This document shows, piece after piece, positions 45,308 through 54,672 of a stretch of 64,000 nt of DNA. This DNA is from Bifidobacterium santillanense. GTDB lineage: Bacteria > Actinomycetota > Actinomycetes > Actinomycetales > Bifidobacteriaceae. The stretch lies in assembly GCF_018555385.1 (NCBI RefSeq), contig NZ_JAFEJS010000006.1:85415-149414 (forward strand), written 5' to 3'. The stretch's first letter is position 1. Every line of letters starts with the position of its first letter. The position numbers and the translations under genes are program-made. A model generated the notes under the pieces. That model searched no databases, was not told the DNA's origin, and saw only the letters and a program-made list of their open reading frames with translations.

Positions 45308-48300
45308 ATGGTCGGAAGGCATTCGGTGAAGCACCAGCGCCGTGAGGCGAGGCGGCTCGCGCGTGAGGCGAGACGCGCCTCCCAGGAGACGAAACGCACC
45401 TCGCGCGAGGCGTTCCGCGACGCCGTCGACCCGATCGCCGCGGAACGTGATGCAGTCGCGGCGCCTACGAACGCCGTCGGTCGGACGTCGGAACCGGCAC
45501 GGACCATCCCGCCCGACGACCGGGAGCCGGCAGGCGGCTTCCCTCGCCGAGGGGAGCCGGACGCGAAGCGGGCTGAGGGGAGCAGCCGGGCACGTGCCGG
45601 CGCCGCCGCCCGTCCGATGTCCGGCGCGTTCGTCAAGGACATGGCGCGTTGCTGGCTGCGCTCGTGGAAGCGGTTCGCCTCGATCGCGGTGATCTCGCTG
45701 CTCGGCGTGGCCGTGCTCACCGGCATCTACGCCGGCTGCCGCGACATGTTCCTCGGCGCCGACCGCTTCTACGACGCGCAGGGACTGCGCGACATCCAGG
45801 TGGTCTCGACGCTGGGGCTGACCGACGACGACGTATCGGCGCTGCGCGGCGTCTCCGGCGTCGAAGACGCGCGGGGTGTGCGCAGCCAGTCGGTCAAGGT
45901 GCCGATCGACGGCGCCGAGAAGACCGTGACGATCACCGAGATCGTCGGGGGCGCCGTCGATGATGCCGATGGTTCGAGCGCGGGATCCTCGAACGACGTC
46001 GGCGATTCCGGTTCCGCGGCCCTCGACCGCCCGTACCTGCAGGACGGGCGCATGCCGACGAAGTCCGGCGAGGTCGCCGTCACCCGCAAATTCCTCAAGG
46101 ACAGCGGCTACAAGCTCGGCGACGTTCTCACCGTCACGCCGGTCGCCTCGTCCGATTCGACGGGGATGTCCGGGTCCGATGGTTCTCCCTCGGACGGGAC
46201 GGCCTCCGATACGGCCACATCGTCCGGTGACGATTCGGTCGATGCGAGCGCGAATGGTTCCGCCACGGCCGGTTCGTCCGACTCCGGTTCGTCCGAATCG
46301 ACGGACTCGTCCTCCTCGCCGTCCTTCCCGACGAGGCTCACCATCGTCGGCGTGGTGCTCGACCTCACCGACCTGAGCAACCCCGACGGCATCGGCAGCG
46401 AGGCGTTCCGCAACAACGCCGCTGCCGACTACGCGTTCTTCGCGCCGTCCGACGGCGTGACTGGCGACACGTACACGTCGATCAGCCTCTCCGTCGCCGG
46501 CGCCAAGGCCGAGGACACGTTCTCCGACCGCTACGACGACACCGTCGGGGCCGTCGCCGACCGCATCGAGAACACGATCCAGGCCAAACGCCAGAAGGTC
46601 CGCCGCCAGCAGCTCGTCGACGAGGCCGAGCGGAGAATCGACGACGCCCGCGCCGAGGCCGAGTCGAAATTCGCCGAGGCGCAATCGCAGATCGACCAGC
46701 AGCGCGCCCAGTTCAACCAACAGGTCGACGCCCTCGCCGCACAGGCCGCGCGCTCGCAGGCCGTGGCCCAGAACAGCGGCCGCACCGCCGCGAACGCAAC
46801 CACCGCCGCCGCGGCCGCGAACGTCACCGTCACCCCGGAACTCCGCCAATCCGTCATCAACCAAAGCCCGCAGCTCCAGCAGGCCCAGGCCCAGATCGAT
46901 CAGGCGCAATCGGACCTCGACAACCGGAAGTCCGAGACCACGAAGCAGCTGGACGACCAGACCAAGAAGATCGAGGAGAATATCCCGCAGTCGCGCTGGT
47001 ACGTGCGCACGCGCGCCGCGATCGGCGGATTCAGCCAGCTCAAGTCGGACGTGAGCTCGATCGAGTCGATCGGCCGCGCGTTCCCGATCGTGTTCCTCAC
47101 CGTCGCCGTGCTGATGAGCCTGACGACGATGACGCGCATGGTCGAGGAGGAGCGCGGTCTGATCGGCACGTACGTCGGCCTCGGCTACGGGCCGGCAGCG
47201 ATCGCCGCGCGCTACGTGCTGTTCGCCGCGCTCGCCTGCCTGATCGGCGGCGGACTGGGGCTCGTCGCCGGGTTCCTCGGCATCCCCGCGTTCCTGCTCG
47301 TCGTGCTCAAGGGTCTGTACACGATCCCCGACGTGCGGCTCGAATACGACTGGGTGTACGGTTCGGCGGGCATCGCGCTGTTCGTCGTCGGCATCGTCGT
47401 CGCGACCGTCGTCGCTTGCGCGGGGGAGCTGCGCCAGACGCCGGCCGCGCTGATGCGCCCGAAGGCGCCGAAGGCCGGCACGCGCGTCCTGCTCGAGCGC
47501 GTGCGGCCCGTCTGGCGACGCATGGGGTTCCTCAACAAGGTCACCGTGCGCAACATCATGCGCTTCAAGTCGCGCCTGATCATGACGGTCGGCGGCGTGG
47601 CCGGCTGCACCGCGCTCATCGTGTGCGGGCTCGCGATCAACGACAGCGTCGACGCGATCCCCGCGCGCCAGTATCAGGACATCTACCGCTACGACCTGAT
47701 GGTTGTGACCGATCACGACGACCTCGCCGCCGTCGAACAGCGGCTGCGCGACGACGGTCGTCTCGACGGCGACGCGATCCCCGCGCGCGTCGAAAGCGGC
47801 GAGATGACCAACGGCGACGACGAGTCGGCAACCGTCCAGCTCGTCACCGTGCCGCGCGCCGCCGACATGAGGTCCATCGCCGCGTTGCACGACGTCGACG
47901 GCGGTGCCGCGCTCTCGCTGTCCGGGACCGGCGTGATCGTCTCGCGCAGCGCCGCCAACGCGCTCGGCGTCGCGGCCGGAGACGAGATTGCGCTGCAGAA
48001 CGGCGATTCGGAGCGCGCCACGGCCCGCGTCAGCGCGGTGAGCGAGTCCGTGATCGGCTCCGACCTGTACCTGACGACCGCGTACTACAAGGCGCTGTTC
48101 GGCGCGGACGCGACGGATTCCGGCGGATCCGACGCGTCCGATGGCGACGACGCCACAACCGCCGTCACCGTCTCGAACGGCGTCGGGCTCAACGCCGTCT
48201 ACGCGAACCTCAAGGGCTCCGACGACGCCCAGGTCGACTACGCCGCCAAACTCGGCCGCGATGCGAAGATCCTGAGCGCCGTGAGCAGCGTCCGGCTCGA

Positions 48301-48724
48301 GCGCAGCTTCGAGTTCAAGCTCATGGCCGCGGTCGTCGCGCTGATCGTGGGGCTGGCCGGAGGACTGGCGCTCGTCGTGCTGTTCACGCTCGCCAACACG
48401 AACGTGTCCGAGCGTGTGCGCGAGATGGCCACGCTCAAGGTCCTCGGCTTCTATGACCGCGAGGTGCACACGTACGTGAACAAGGAGATGCTGATCCTCA
48501 CGCTCGCCGGCATCGCGGTCGGACTGCCGCTCGGCCGCTGGGTGGGAGGCCTGCTCACCGCGGCGCTCAACATGCCCGGCATGTACTTCGAGGTCCACGT
48601 GCGCCCCGCGAGCTACCTCATCGCCGCCGCGGTGACCCTTGCCTTCGCGCTGCTCGTCCAGCTCCTGACCAACCCGGTTCTCGACCGCATCGACCCCGCC
48701 ACCTCCCTCAAGAGCGTGGAGTAG
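45308..48724 (+). CDS. Large FtsX-type ABC permease
   Basis: Membrane partner of the preceding ATPase, 1138 residues with two FtsX repeats. A basic cytoplasmic lead of about 100 residues precedes the first helix (near residue 120). A large outer domain follows with a Ser/Asp/Gly linker and a long Gln/Ala-rich coiled coil (about residues 415-560). Three helices come next (about 590-705), then a second outer domain and three helices at the end (about 1010-1130). Export of a peptide or lipid, or signalling by mechanotransmission as in MacB, are the family options. GGGAGG precedes the start. Confidence 0.92.
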   Translation: MVGRHSVKHQRREARRLAREARRASQETKRTSREAFRDAVDPIAAERDAVAAPTNAVGRTSEPARTIPPDDREPAGGFPRRGEPDAKRAEGSSRARAGAAARPMSGAFVKDMARCWLRSWKRFASIAVISLLGVAVLTGIYAGCRDMFLGADRFYDAQGLRDIQVVSTLGLTDDDVSALRGVSGVEDARGVRSQSVKVPIDGAEKTVTITEIVGGAVDDADGSSAGSSNDVGDSGSAALDRPYLQDGRMPTKSGEVAVTRKFLKDSGYKLGDVLTVTPVASSDSTGMSGSDGSPSDGTASDTATSSGDDSVDASANGSATAGSSDSGSSESTDSSSSPSFPTRLTIVGVVLDLTDLSNPDGIGSEAFRNNAAADYAFFAPSDGVTGDTYTSISLSVAGAKAEDTFSDRYDDTVGAVADRIENTIQAKRQKVRRQQLVDEAERRIDDARAEAESKFAEAQSQIDQQRAQFNQQVDALAAQAARSQAVAQNSGRTAANATTAAAAANVTVTPELRQSVINQSPQLQQAQAQIDQAQSDLDNRKSETTKQLDDQTKKIEENIPQSRWYVRTRAAIGGFSQLKSDVSSIESIGRAFPIVFLTVAVLMSLTTMTRMVEEERGLIGTYVGLGYGPAAIAARYVLFAALACLIGGGLGLVAGFLGIPAFLLVVLKGLYTIPDVRLEYDWVYGSAGIALFVVGIVVATVVACAGELRQTPAALMRPKAPKAGTRVLLERVRPVWRRMGFLNKVTVRNIMRFKSRLIMTVGGVAGCTALIVCGLAINDSVDAIPARQYQDIYRYDLMVVTDHDDLAAVEQRLRDDGRLDGDAIPARVESGEMTNGDDESATVQLVTVPRAADMRSIAALHDVDGGAALSLSGTGVIVSRSAANALGVAAGDEIALQNGDSERATARVSAVSESVIGSDLYLTTAYYKALFGADATDSGGSDASDGDDATTAVTVSNGVGLNAVYANLKGSDDAQVDYAAKLGRDAKILSAVSSVRLERSFEFKLMAAVVALIVGLAGGLALVVLFTLANTNVSERVREMATLKVLGFYDREVHTYVNKEMLILTLAGIAVGLPLGRWVGGLLTAALNMPGMYFEVHVRPASYLIAAAVTLAFALLVQLLTNPVLDRIDPATSLKSVE

Positions 48725-48726
48725 GA

Positions 48727-48833
48727 GTTCAATTCCGAAATTGAACTGCCGTGTCGGCCGCAGGGAAAGTTCACAGAGGTGTTACACGAGAATTGAACCG
48801 AGTGAACTTTTTGCGCCAGCACAGTGCTAGAGT
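48727..48833. promoter_or_regulatory. TTGAAC-rich regulatory region before the second amino acid permease
   Basis: GTTCAATTCCGAAATTGAAC (48727-48746) is a perfect palindrome around CCGA. AAAGTTCAC (48766-48774) pairs with GTGAACTTT (48802-48810), which runs into TTT and may be a terminator. TTGAAC recurs at least four times in 120 bases, and TAGAGT (48828-48833) may be the -10. A repressor or activator recognising GTTCAA half-sites is likely. Confidence 0.5.
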
Positions 48834-48889
48834 TTGAACTCGCATTGAACGATGCGTATGTGAAGATGTGAGAAGCGAGGTCAAGCCGC

Positions 48890-50371
48890 ATGAGCGACAG
48901 CCTGAAATCCGTCGAAAGCCTCGACGCAAACAACGAGATGGACCGCGGTCTGAACAATCGCCATGTCCAGTTCATCGCCATCGGCGGCACGATCGGCACG
49001 GGCCTGTTCCTCGGCTCCGGCAAGTCGATCGCGCTGACCGGACCGTCCATCGTGTTCGTGTACATCGCGGTCGGCATCATCATGTTCCTGCTGATGCGCG
49101 CGATCGGCGAGCTCATGTACCGTGACCCGAGCCAGCACACGTTCATCAACTTCATCAAGCGCTACCTCGGCAACGGCTGGGGCAAGTTCGCGGGATGGTC
49201 GTACTGGATCGTGCTCGTGCTCATCGGCATGAGCGAGATCACGGCCGTCTCCACGTACTTCATCACGTTCTTCGACACGTTCGGCATGGACCTGTCGCAC
49301 TGGAAGTGGCTGATCGAGCTGTGCTTCCTCGCGGCGCTCGTGACGATCAACCTCATCGCCGTCAAGGCGTTCGGCGAGGCCGAGTTCTGGTTCTCGATGA
49401 TCAAGATCACGCTGATCTGCGCGATGATCGTCACCGCCGTCGTCATGGTCGTGATCGGCTACCACTACGGCTCCGTGCAGATCACCGGCCAGGACTACCC
49501 CTCGCCCGCGGGCCACGCCGGCCTCGACAACCTGACCAACAACTTCTCGATCGCCCCCAACGGCTGGCTCGCGTTCCTCATGAGCTTCCAGATGGTCTTC
49601 TACGCCTACGAGATGATCGAGTTCGTCGGCGTGACCGTCTCCGAGACGCAGAACCCGAGGAAGGTCCTGCCGAAGGCCGTCAACGAGATCATCGTGCGCG
49701 TGCTGATCTTCTACGTGGGCGCGCTGGTCGCGATCATGGCGATCGTGCCGTGGACCACGTTCAAGCCGAACAAGGACGGCTCCTTCGCATCCCCGTTCAT
49801 CATGGTGTTCCAGTACGCGGGCCTCAACTGGGCGGCCGCGCTCGTGTTCTTCGTGGTGATCACGGCCGCGTCCTCCGCGCTCAACTCGCTGCTGTACTCG
49901 GCCGGCCGCCACCTCTACCAGCTGGCGATCGAGTCCGATTCGCCGAACTTCCAGAAGATCGGCGTCGTCTCGAAGCGTCAGGTGCCGGCGCGCGCGATCC
50001 TCGTGTCCGCCGCGCTGATCCTGCTCTCCCCGGTCATCAACGCGATCCCGGGCGTGTCCGGCGCGTTCGTGCTGTTCGCGTCCGCCTCGTCCGCGGTGAT
50101 CATCTTCATCTACACGCTCACGATGATCGCGCACCGCAGGTACCGCCGTTCCGCCGATTTCATCGCCGACGGCTTCGTGATGCCGGCGTGGAAGTTCACC
50201 AATACGCTCGCGATCGCGTTCTTCGTGTTCGTGTACTGCACGCTGTTCCTTGCGGACGACACCCGCGGCTCCGCGATCGCGGGCCTCGTGTGGTTGGCCG
50301 TGTTCGGCGGCTACTGCGTCCTGCACGACCGCTTCCAGAACCGCGACCTCAAGGCCGCCCTGAAGAAGTAG
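48890..50371 (+). CDS. Amino acid permease (APC superfamily, AAT type)
   Basis: Twelve-helix amino acid importer of 493 residues. LNNRHVQFIAIGGTIGTGLF is the family signature (about residues 24-43), followed by GSGKSIALTGPSIVFVYIAV and EMSEITAVSTYFITFF-like segments. In AAT carriers of this branch (CycA, AnsP and the like) the loop YRDPSQHTFINFIKRYLGNG is typical. It is related to the permease at 42.8 kb. Its promoter region has repeated TTGAAC motifs. Confidence 0.93.
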   Translation: MSDSLKSVESLDANNEMDRGLNNRHVQFIAIGGTIGTGLFLGSGKSIALTGPSIVFVYIAVGIIMFLLMRAIGELMYRDPSQHTFINFIKRYLGNGWGKFAGWSYWIVLVLIGMSEITAVSTYFITFFDTFGMDLSHWKWLIELCFLAALVTINLIAVKAFGEAEFWFSMIKITLICAMIVTAVVMVVIGYHYGSVQITGQDYPSPAGHAGLDNLTNNFSIAPNGWLAFLMSFQMVFYAYEMIEFVGVTVSETQNPRKVLPKAVNEIIVRVLIFYVGALVAIMAIVPWTTFKPNKDGSFASPFIMVFQYAGLNWAAALVFFVVITAASSALNSLLYSAGRHLYQLAIESDSPNFQKIGVVSKRQVPARAILVSAALILLSPVINAIPGVSGAFVLFASASSAVIIFIYTLTMIAHRRYRRSADFIADGFVMPAWKFTNTLAIAFFVFVYCTLFLADDTRGSAIAGLVWLAVFGGYCVLHDRFQNRDLKAALKK

Positions 50372-50522
50372 ATCCGTTTCGTTCCCTTTTGAGGGGTGTT
50401 CGTCGGCGCCGTCGGGATGATTCCCGGTGGCGCCGCGTCGTTGTGGCGATGCCGCGGTCGACATCGCGGCCGATGGCGCCGCGCGGCTGTGGTGCCATAG
50501 TGCCGCATCGGTGCCGTTGGAA

Positions 50523-50719
50523 GCGGTTTTCTCCGGTGACTCTCCGTCGCAGGTGCCGATACCTGTCGTTGGTATGCCCCGCGGTACTTTTTCTCGGGAT
50601 CCACCCATGTCTCGAGAAAAGGGGACTCTGGGCCCGACTGAGCGGTACTTTCTCTCGAGATCATCCCCTTGCTCGAGAATAGGTACCGCTGATGGGCTCC
50701 CAGCGGTACTTTTTCTCGA
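50523..50719. repeat. 61-bp tandem repeat with internal palindromes
   Basis: GCGGTACTTT followed by T/C-rich TCTCG begins at 50581, 50642 and 50703, exactly 61 bases apart. The inverse half, CTCGAGAAAAGG (50611) and CTCGAGAATAGGTACCGC (50672-50689), also recurs 61 bases apart. Each repeat therefore holds a hairpin such as GCGGTACTTTCTCTCGAG/CTCGAGAATAGGTACCGC. A degenerate earlier copy (GCGGTTTTCTCC) starts near 50523. It is in the gap between permease and pilus operon. Confidence 0.85.
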
Positions 50720-51260
50720 AGTCGGGGTCGGGGCAAGAGGTGATGAGGCGCGAAGTCGAAAGAAGCCGAGACGTTGCGGCTGTGAGGTCGGGTATCGGTG
50801 CCGGAATCGGGGCGATAAGACATCCCAAGGTGTGATGAAACCGTGAAGATGCGGTTTCGAGTCGTTCGGGGACAGGTGTGTCGTGGTCGCCGCGCGCGTG
50901 TAGGGCGACCGTCTGCCGGTGATTTCGGGGATTGCGCCGTGATGAGGCGGTGATCCCGGTGCCGCGATCGTCGTCGATATGTCGGATGCCGAGCTGTCGC
51001 AACGATTCCTGGGCGTCGTCGTCGCGATGCGTCGATGATCGACACGTCCGGAATCGATCGCGGATGAGCCGACCGAGTGTCCCGTCATCGTCGCTTCATC
51101 GCCGGTTCCGGCCCGAATCGGGCGTTTCGTCCTGTCGTTTCGACGTGGGACCGTTCGAACAGCGACCTCGCACGGCGCCAACGGCGGTGCGGCGCGGGGC
51201 GCGACCCGAACGCCGGTGCGGGTTCGGGATCGATCGAACGACACCGAGAAAGGACGTGCG
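50720..51260 (+). other. Gene-free region before the pilus operon
   Basis: About 540 bases without a credible gene; the frames open here have atypical composition and no ribosome binding site. It presumably contains the pilus promoter. I saw no homopolymer run of the kind that switches pilus genes in other bifidobacteria. Confidence 0.4.
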
Positions 51261-54200
51261 ATGAGGCACGAATTCCACAATGGGCAGGCCGATGGCGGTC
51301 GCGACGACGAACGCGGGCGCGAAGATCTCCGGGAGGAGACGTTCCCGCATGAGGAGCGTCGACGGGTGACGCCGCGAGAGTCGCCGCGGCCGGAGTCGCC
51401 GGGGGAGCCGCGGACGGAACCGACGGAGGAGCCGCGGGCGGAGTCGCTGCGGCCGGAGGCGTTGCCGCAGTGGCCGCCCGCATGGTACGGGATCCCGCGT
51501 CCCCGCGGCAACGGCGGCGGGCGGCACGAGAATCCCGGCGGCGGCGCGGACGACTTCGCGCTGATCCCCGACGCGTCGTTCCCGACGGAGGCCGGGACGC
51601 ACGGTCTGGGCGTCAAGCGGCGCCTGTGCGGGCGGAGGATGCGCCGCGGACTGCGGTGGTGCGCCGCCTGGTCGGCCGTGGCGATGCTTCTGACGATGAC
51701 CGTGTTGCCGCCGGTACCGGATGCGCGCGCCGGCGACTCCGCCATGGCGCTGGGCGCCGGACAGACGGTGTTGCACGGCGATGACCCGGCGTCGTCAGGG
51801 AACGTGGTTCATGGCGATGACGGCGTCATCGTGACGGCGGCGGCCGACGGGGAATCGTCCACCACGCTGCCCGACGGCGTGACGTGGAAGGAGGTGCGCG
51901 CGTACATCGACGAGCACTTCACCGGTTCCCGGGTCTTCGCCGACGCCGTCTACGACGCGATCCGCGCCTCCGGCCAGGACTATACGGACGAGCGGTTGGA
52001 GGATCAGGACGATCTCTATTCGGCGGCGGGCGTGATTCGGCTGTTCGGCGTTCTCGATCCCGACCACACGACGATCACGGTGGATAAGCCGTTGGAGGAT
52101 GATGCGGTCCTGACCGGCGTCACGCTGCTCGGCAACACGGGATCGCTCGAGATCAGGGATGTCGGCAACCATCGCGGTCTGGCGTTCATCGAAGACGCCT
52201 TCACCCCGGCCGCGGACGGAGCGCAGCCGTATCAGACCCCTGCGGGGCCGGCGATCCGAGTGTCGCCGATGAATCTGACCGTGCTGCCCAAGAATCCGTA
52301 CGCGTACAACCTGACCAAGGCGCGCAGCGGACATCATACGTTCAACACCACCGCCTACAGCGATCTGTCCATCAACGTGGTGCGTGACCCGGAGGGGAAG
52401 GACGCGCGGGTCGATATCGATACGACGCTGACCGTTCGCGACGGGAAGGTCGAGTTCAATCTGGACTCCGGCAAGCGACGTTCGGGGAATGCTTCCGATG
52501 CGGGTGCAAACGCCGAAGGCGACGGAGCTGAAGCGCCCGTGGTGCCGGAAAAGGTCGGAACAGGGATAAGCGACGAGGAAGATGCGTCCTCCGAGTCCGG
52601 GAAGATCGGGGCCGGAGCATCCGAGGCCGGTAGAACCGTACGTCCTACCGAAGTGACGCCGACGTTCCAGACCAAGTCCGATGAATCCGATGCCATATCG
52701 ACCGACCGGGTGACGGCGGACGGCAACGTCGTGTCGATGTCGATTCCGAGCTGCGGGACGGATGGAAGCTATCAGGAGAGGGTGGCGTTCAGCAAGCTGT
52801 ATCAGCATTTTGGCGGCACAGTTCAGCAGCAGTTCTCCATCGACTACTTCTATCGGACGAGCGTCACGTATCTCAATACGGTGACCATTGCCGGGGAGGC
52901 GACGGTGCTGTCCGATCTCAGGGTGCGCAAGGTCGACGCGACGAACGACGAGCCGCTGGAATTGTCGCAGTTCCGCCTCTACACGGACAAGGCCGCCACG
53001 AAGCCGGCTCGTCAGGCGGTCGTGAGCCTGTCGGGCGAGGTGCAGTACGACGCCGACGGCGCCATCGCCATGCGCGACGTCGAACCGGTGACGACCGACT
53101 CGGACGGCACCCTGACCATCGAGTATCTCGTACCCGGCGACTACTACCTCAAGGAGATCGACCCGACGCTCGGCTACGGACTGCCCGAGACGAACCCGAT
53201 CAAGGTCACCGTCAAGGGCGCCGACGAGGGCACGCCGCTCGCCGGCCCGACCCTCAGCGGCGGTCAGGGCAACGAGGCCAAGGTGCTCAAGCCCGTGAAC
53301 ACCGCCCGCGCCGACAACTTCAAGAACGCGTCCAACTGGGTCACCGCGAAGAACAACATCACCCTCACCTCCGAACTCGACGTCGCCCGCATCGACGACG
53401 GAGTTTACATCCGCAACGGCGGCAAGCCGATCGCGATCACCGAGCCTGAGGCCGCCACCGGCACCGAGAATCCCGGTGATGCCACCGGCGGCGATGCCGA
53501 GACCCCCGGCGACGCCGCGAATCCCAAGGATGCCGGAGCCGGTGACGGTGCCGATCCGTCCGGCGGGATCGGCGAGCCGGTCGTCGACGCCAATCCCGCC
53601 GCGCCTGCACTCACCCCGCTCGGCGGCGGCTCCTACACCGTCACGTTCGGCGCGGGAGAGTCCGCCGAAACGAAGACCTTCGCGACGGCGGCCGAGGCGC
53701 AGGACGCGATCAACGCGATGATCAAGGGCCGGAAGCTGACCTGCGAGAACGCCGCGATCACGATCGACGCCGGCACGCGCGTCTACCATCGCGAGGCCGC
53801 CGATACCGACGTCGTGACGATCGGCGATCCGCCGCTGCCGGTGCACCTGCAGGTCGGCGCCAGCAAGGTCCTCAAGGGAGGCGACGACGACATCGAGGAC
53901 GGCCAGTTCCGCTTCACGCTCGACGGCGCCGACTCGACCGGCGACATCCACGAGACGGTCGGCGTCACGTCGACCGGATCGTTCTTCGCCAACCACACCG
54001 GCACCGTCGACTTCAGTCCGCTGACCTTCGACAGGGCCGGATCGTACGAGTTCACCGTCACCGAGGAGAACGACCCGTCCGACACCGCCGTCAGCTACAA
54101 CCCGGAGGGCGTCTCGTACAGGCTGTGGGTCGAGGTCGTACCCGACTGGCTCGGCCGGTTCCGGATGGACGGCGTCGAGGCCGAGCCGACCGAATCGGAA

Positions 54201-54632
54201 CAGGAATCGGGGGCGACGGACCCGAAGGACGACTCGACCGGCGACGCTGATTCCGGCGGCTCCGGCTCGGATCCCGATACGTCCCAACGCCGCTACCAGG
54301 GTCTCGCCGCCTCGGTGCACATCGCGAAGGTGACGCGGGGCGCGGACGGCAATCCGGCGGTCGGCGAGAAGGAGTTCCTCGGCACGTATTACGGCTGGTG
54401 GACGAACACCACGATCAGGTCGGAGGACGGCACGGTCACCGGATTCACGCCGAATCCGCGGTTCCTGAACACCCGGACGGAGTTCCGGTTCGTCAACGTC
54501 GCCAAATCCACGACCCTGCCCAGAACCGGCGCCGCCGGACTGCTCGCCGTCTCGATGGCCGGACTCATGCTGCTGCTCGCCGGCGCGCTCATCGTCGCCC
54601 GCGAATCCCGTCGCAACGCCACGCGGCGATAA
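51261..54632 (+). CDS. Sortase-anchored pilus tip/adhesin protein with LPRTG
   Basis: Large surface protein (1123 residues), first of a pilus operon and so probably the tip adhesin. A Cna_B/SpaA-like domain (LRVRKVDATNDEPLELSQF, about 553-652) and an FctA-like pilin isopeptide-linkage domain (about 858-960, GSYEFTVTEENDPS) precede the sorting signal LPRTG at 1086-1090, a hydrophobic helix and a basic tail. The signal-peptide helix starts only near residue 127, after a Pro/Glu/Arg-rich cytoplasmic lead of 126 residues. AAAGGA stands before MRHEFHNG; starting at MRRGL (51639) would give a normal signal but lacks a spaced ribosome site. Confidence 0.88.
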   Translation: MRHEFHNGQADGGRDDERGREDLREETFPHEERRRVTPRESPRPESPGEPRTEPTEEPRAESLRPEALPQWPPAWYGIPRPRGNGGGRHENPGGGADDFALIPDASFPTEAGTHGLGVKRRLCGRRMRRGLRWCAAWSAVAMLLTMTVLPPVPDARAGDSAMALGAGQTVLHGDDPASSGNVVHGDDGVIVTAAADGESSTTLPDGVTWKEVRAYIDEHFTGSRVFADAVYDAIRASGQDYTDERLEDQDDLYSAAGVIRLFGVLDPDHTTITVDKPLEDDAVLTGVTLLGNTGSLEIRDVGNHRGLAFIEDAFTPAADGAQPYQTPAGPAIRVSPMNLTVLPKNPYAYNLTKARSGHHTFNTTAYSDLSINVVRDPEGKDARVDIDTTLTVRDGKVEFNLDSGKRRSGNASDAGANAEGDGAEAPVVPEKVGTGISDEEDASSESGKIGAGASEAGRTVRPTEVTPTFQTKSDESDAISTDRVTADGNVVSMSIPSCGTDGSYQERVAFSKLYQHFGGTVQQQFSIDYFYRTSVTYLNTVTIAGEATVLSDLRVRKVDATNDEPLELSQFRLYTDKAATKPARQAVVSLSGEVQYDADGAIAMRDVEPVTTDSDGTLTIEYLVPGDYYLKEIDPTLGYGLPETNPIKVTVKGADEGTPLAGPTLSGGQGNEAKVLKPVNTARADNFKNASNWVTAKNNITLTSELDVARIDDGVYIRNGGKPIAITEPEAATGTENPGDATGGDAETPGDAANPKDAGAGDGADPSGGIGEPVVDANPAAPALTPLGGGSYTVTFGAGESAETKTFATAAEAQDAINAMIKGRKLTCENAAITIDAGTRVYHREAADTDVVTIGDPPLPVHLQVGASKVLKGGDDDIEDGQFRFTLDGADSTGDIHETVGVTSTGSFFANHTGTVDFSPLTFDRAGSYEFTVTEENDPSDTAVSYNPEGVSYRLWVEVVPDWLGRFRMDGVEAEPTESEQESGATDPKDDSTGDADSGGSGSDPDTSQRRYQGLAASVHIAKVTRGADGNPAVGEKEFLGTYYGWWTNTTIRSEDGTVTGFTPNPRFLNTRTEFRFVNVAKSTTLPRTGAAGLLAVSMAGLMLLLAGALIVARESRRNATRR

Positions 54633-54672
54633 GCGTCCACAACCCAATACACCAAATCAGGAAGGAACAACG

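Noticed and set aside
50720..51260. Poly-G phase-variation tract for the pilus operon
   Set aside because: No homopolymer longer than five or six G/C is found upstream of or inside the three pilus genes.
48881..51745. Very long minus-strand open frame over the permease and pilus start
   Set aside because: It is the antisense shadow of GC-rich genes. Its translation is Arg/His/Asp-rich low complexity with no family motifs and crosses a palindromic array.
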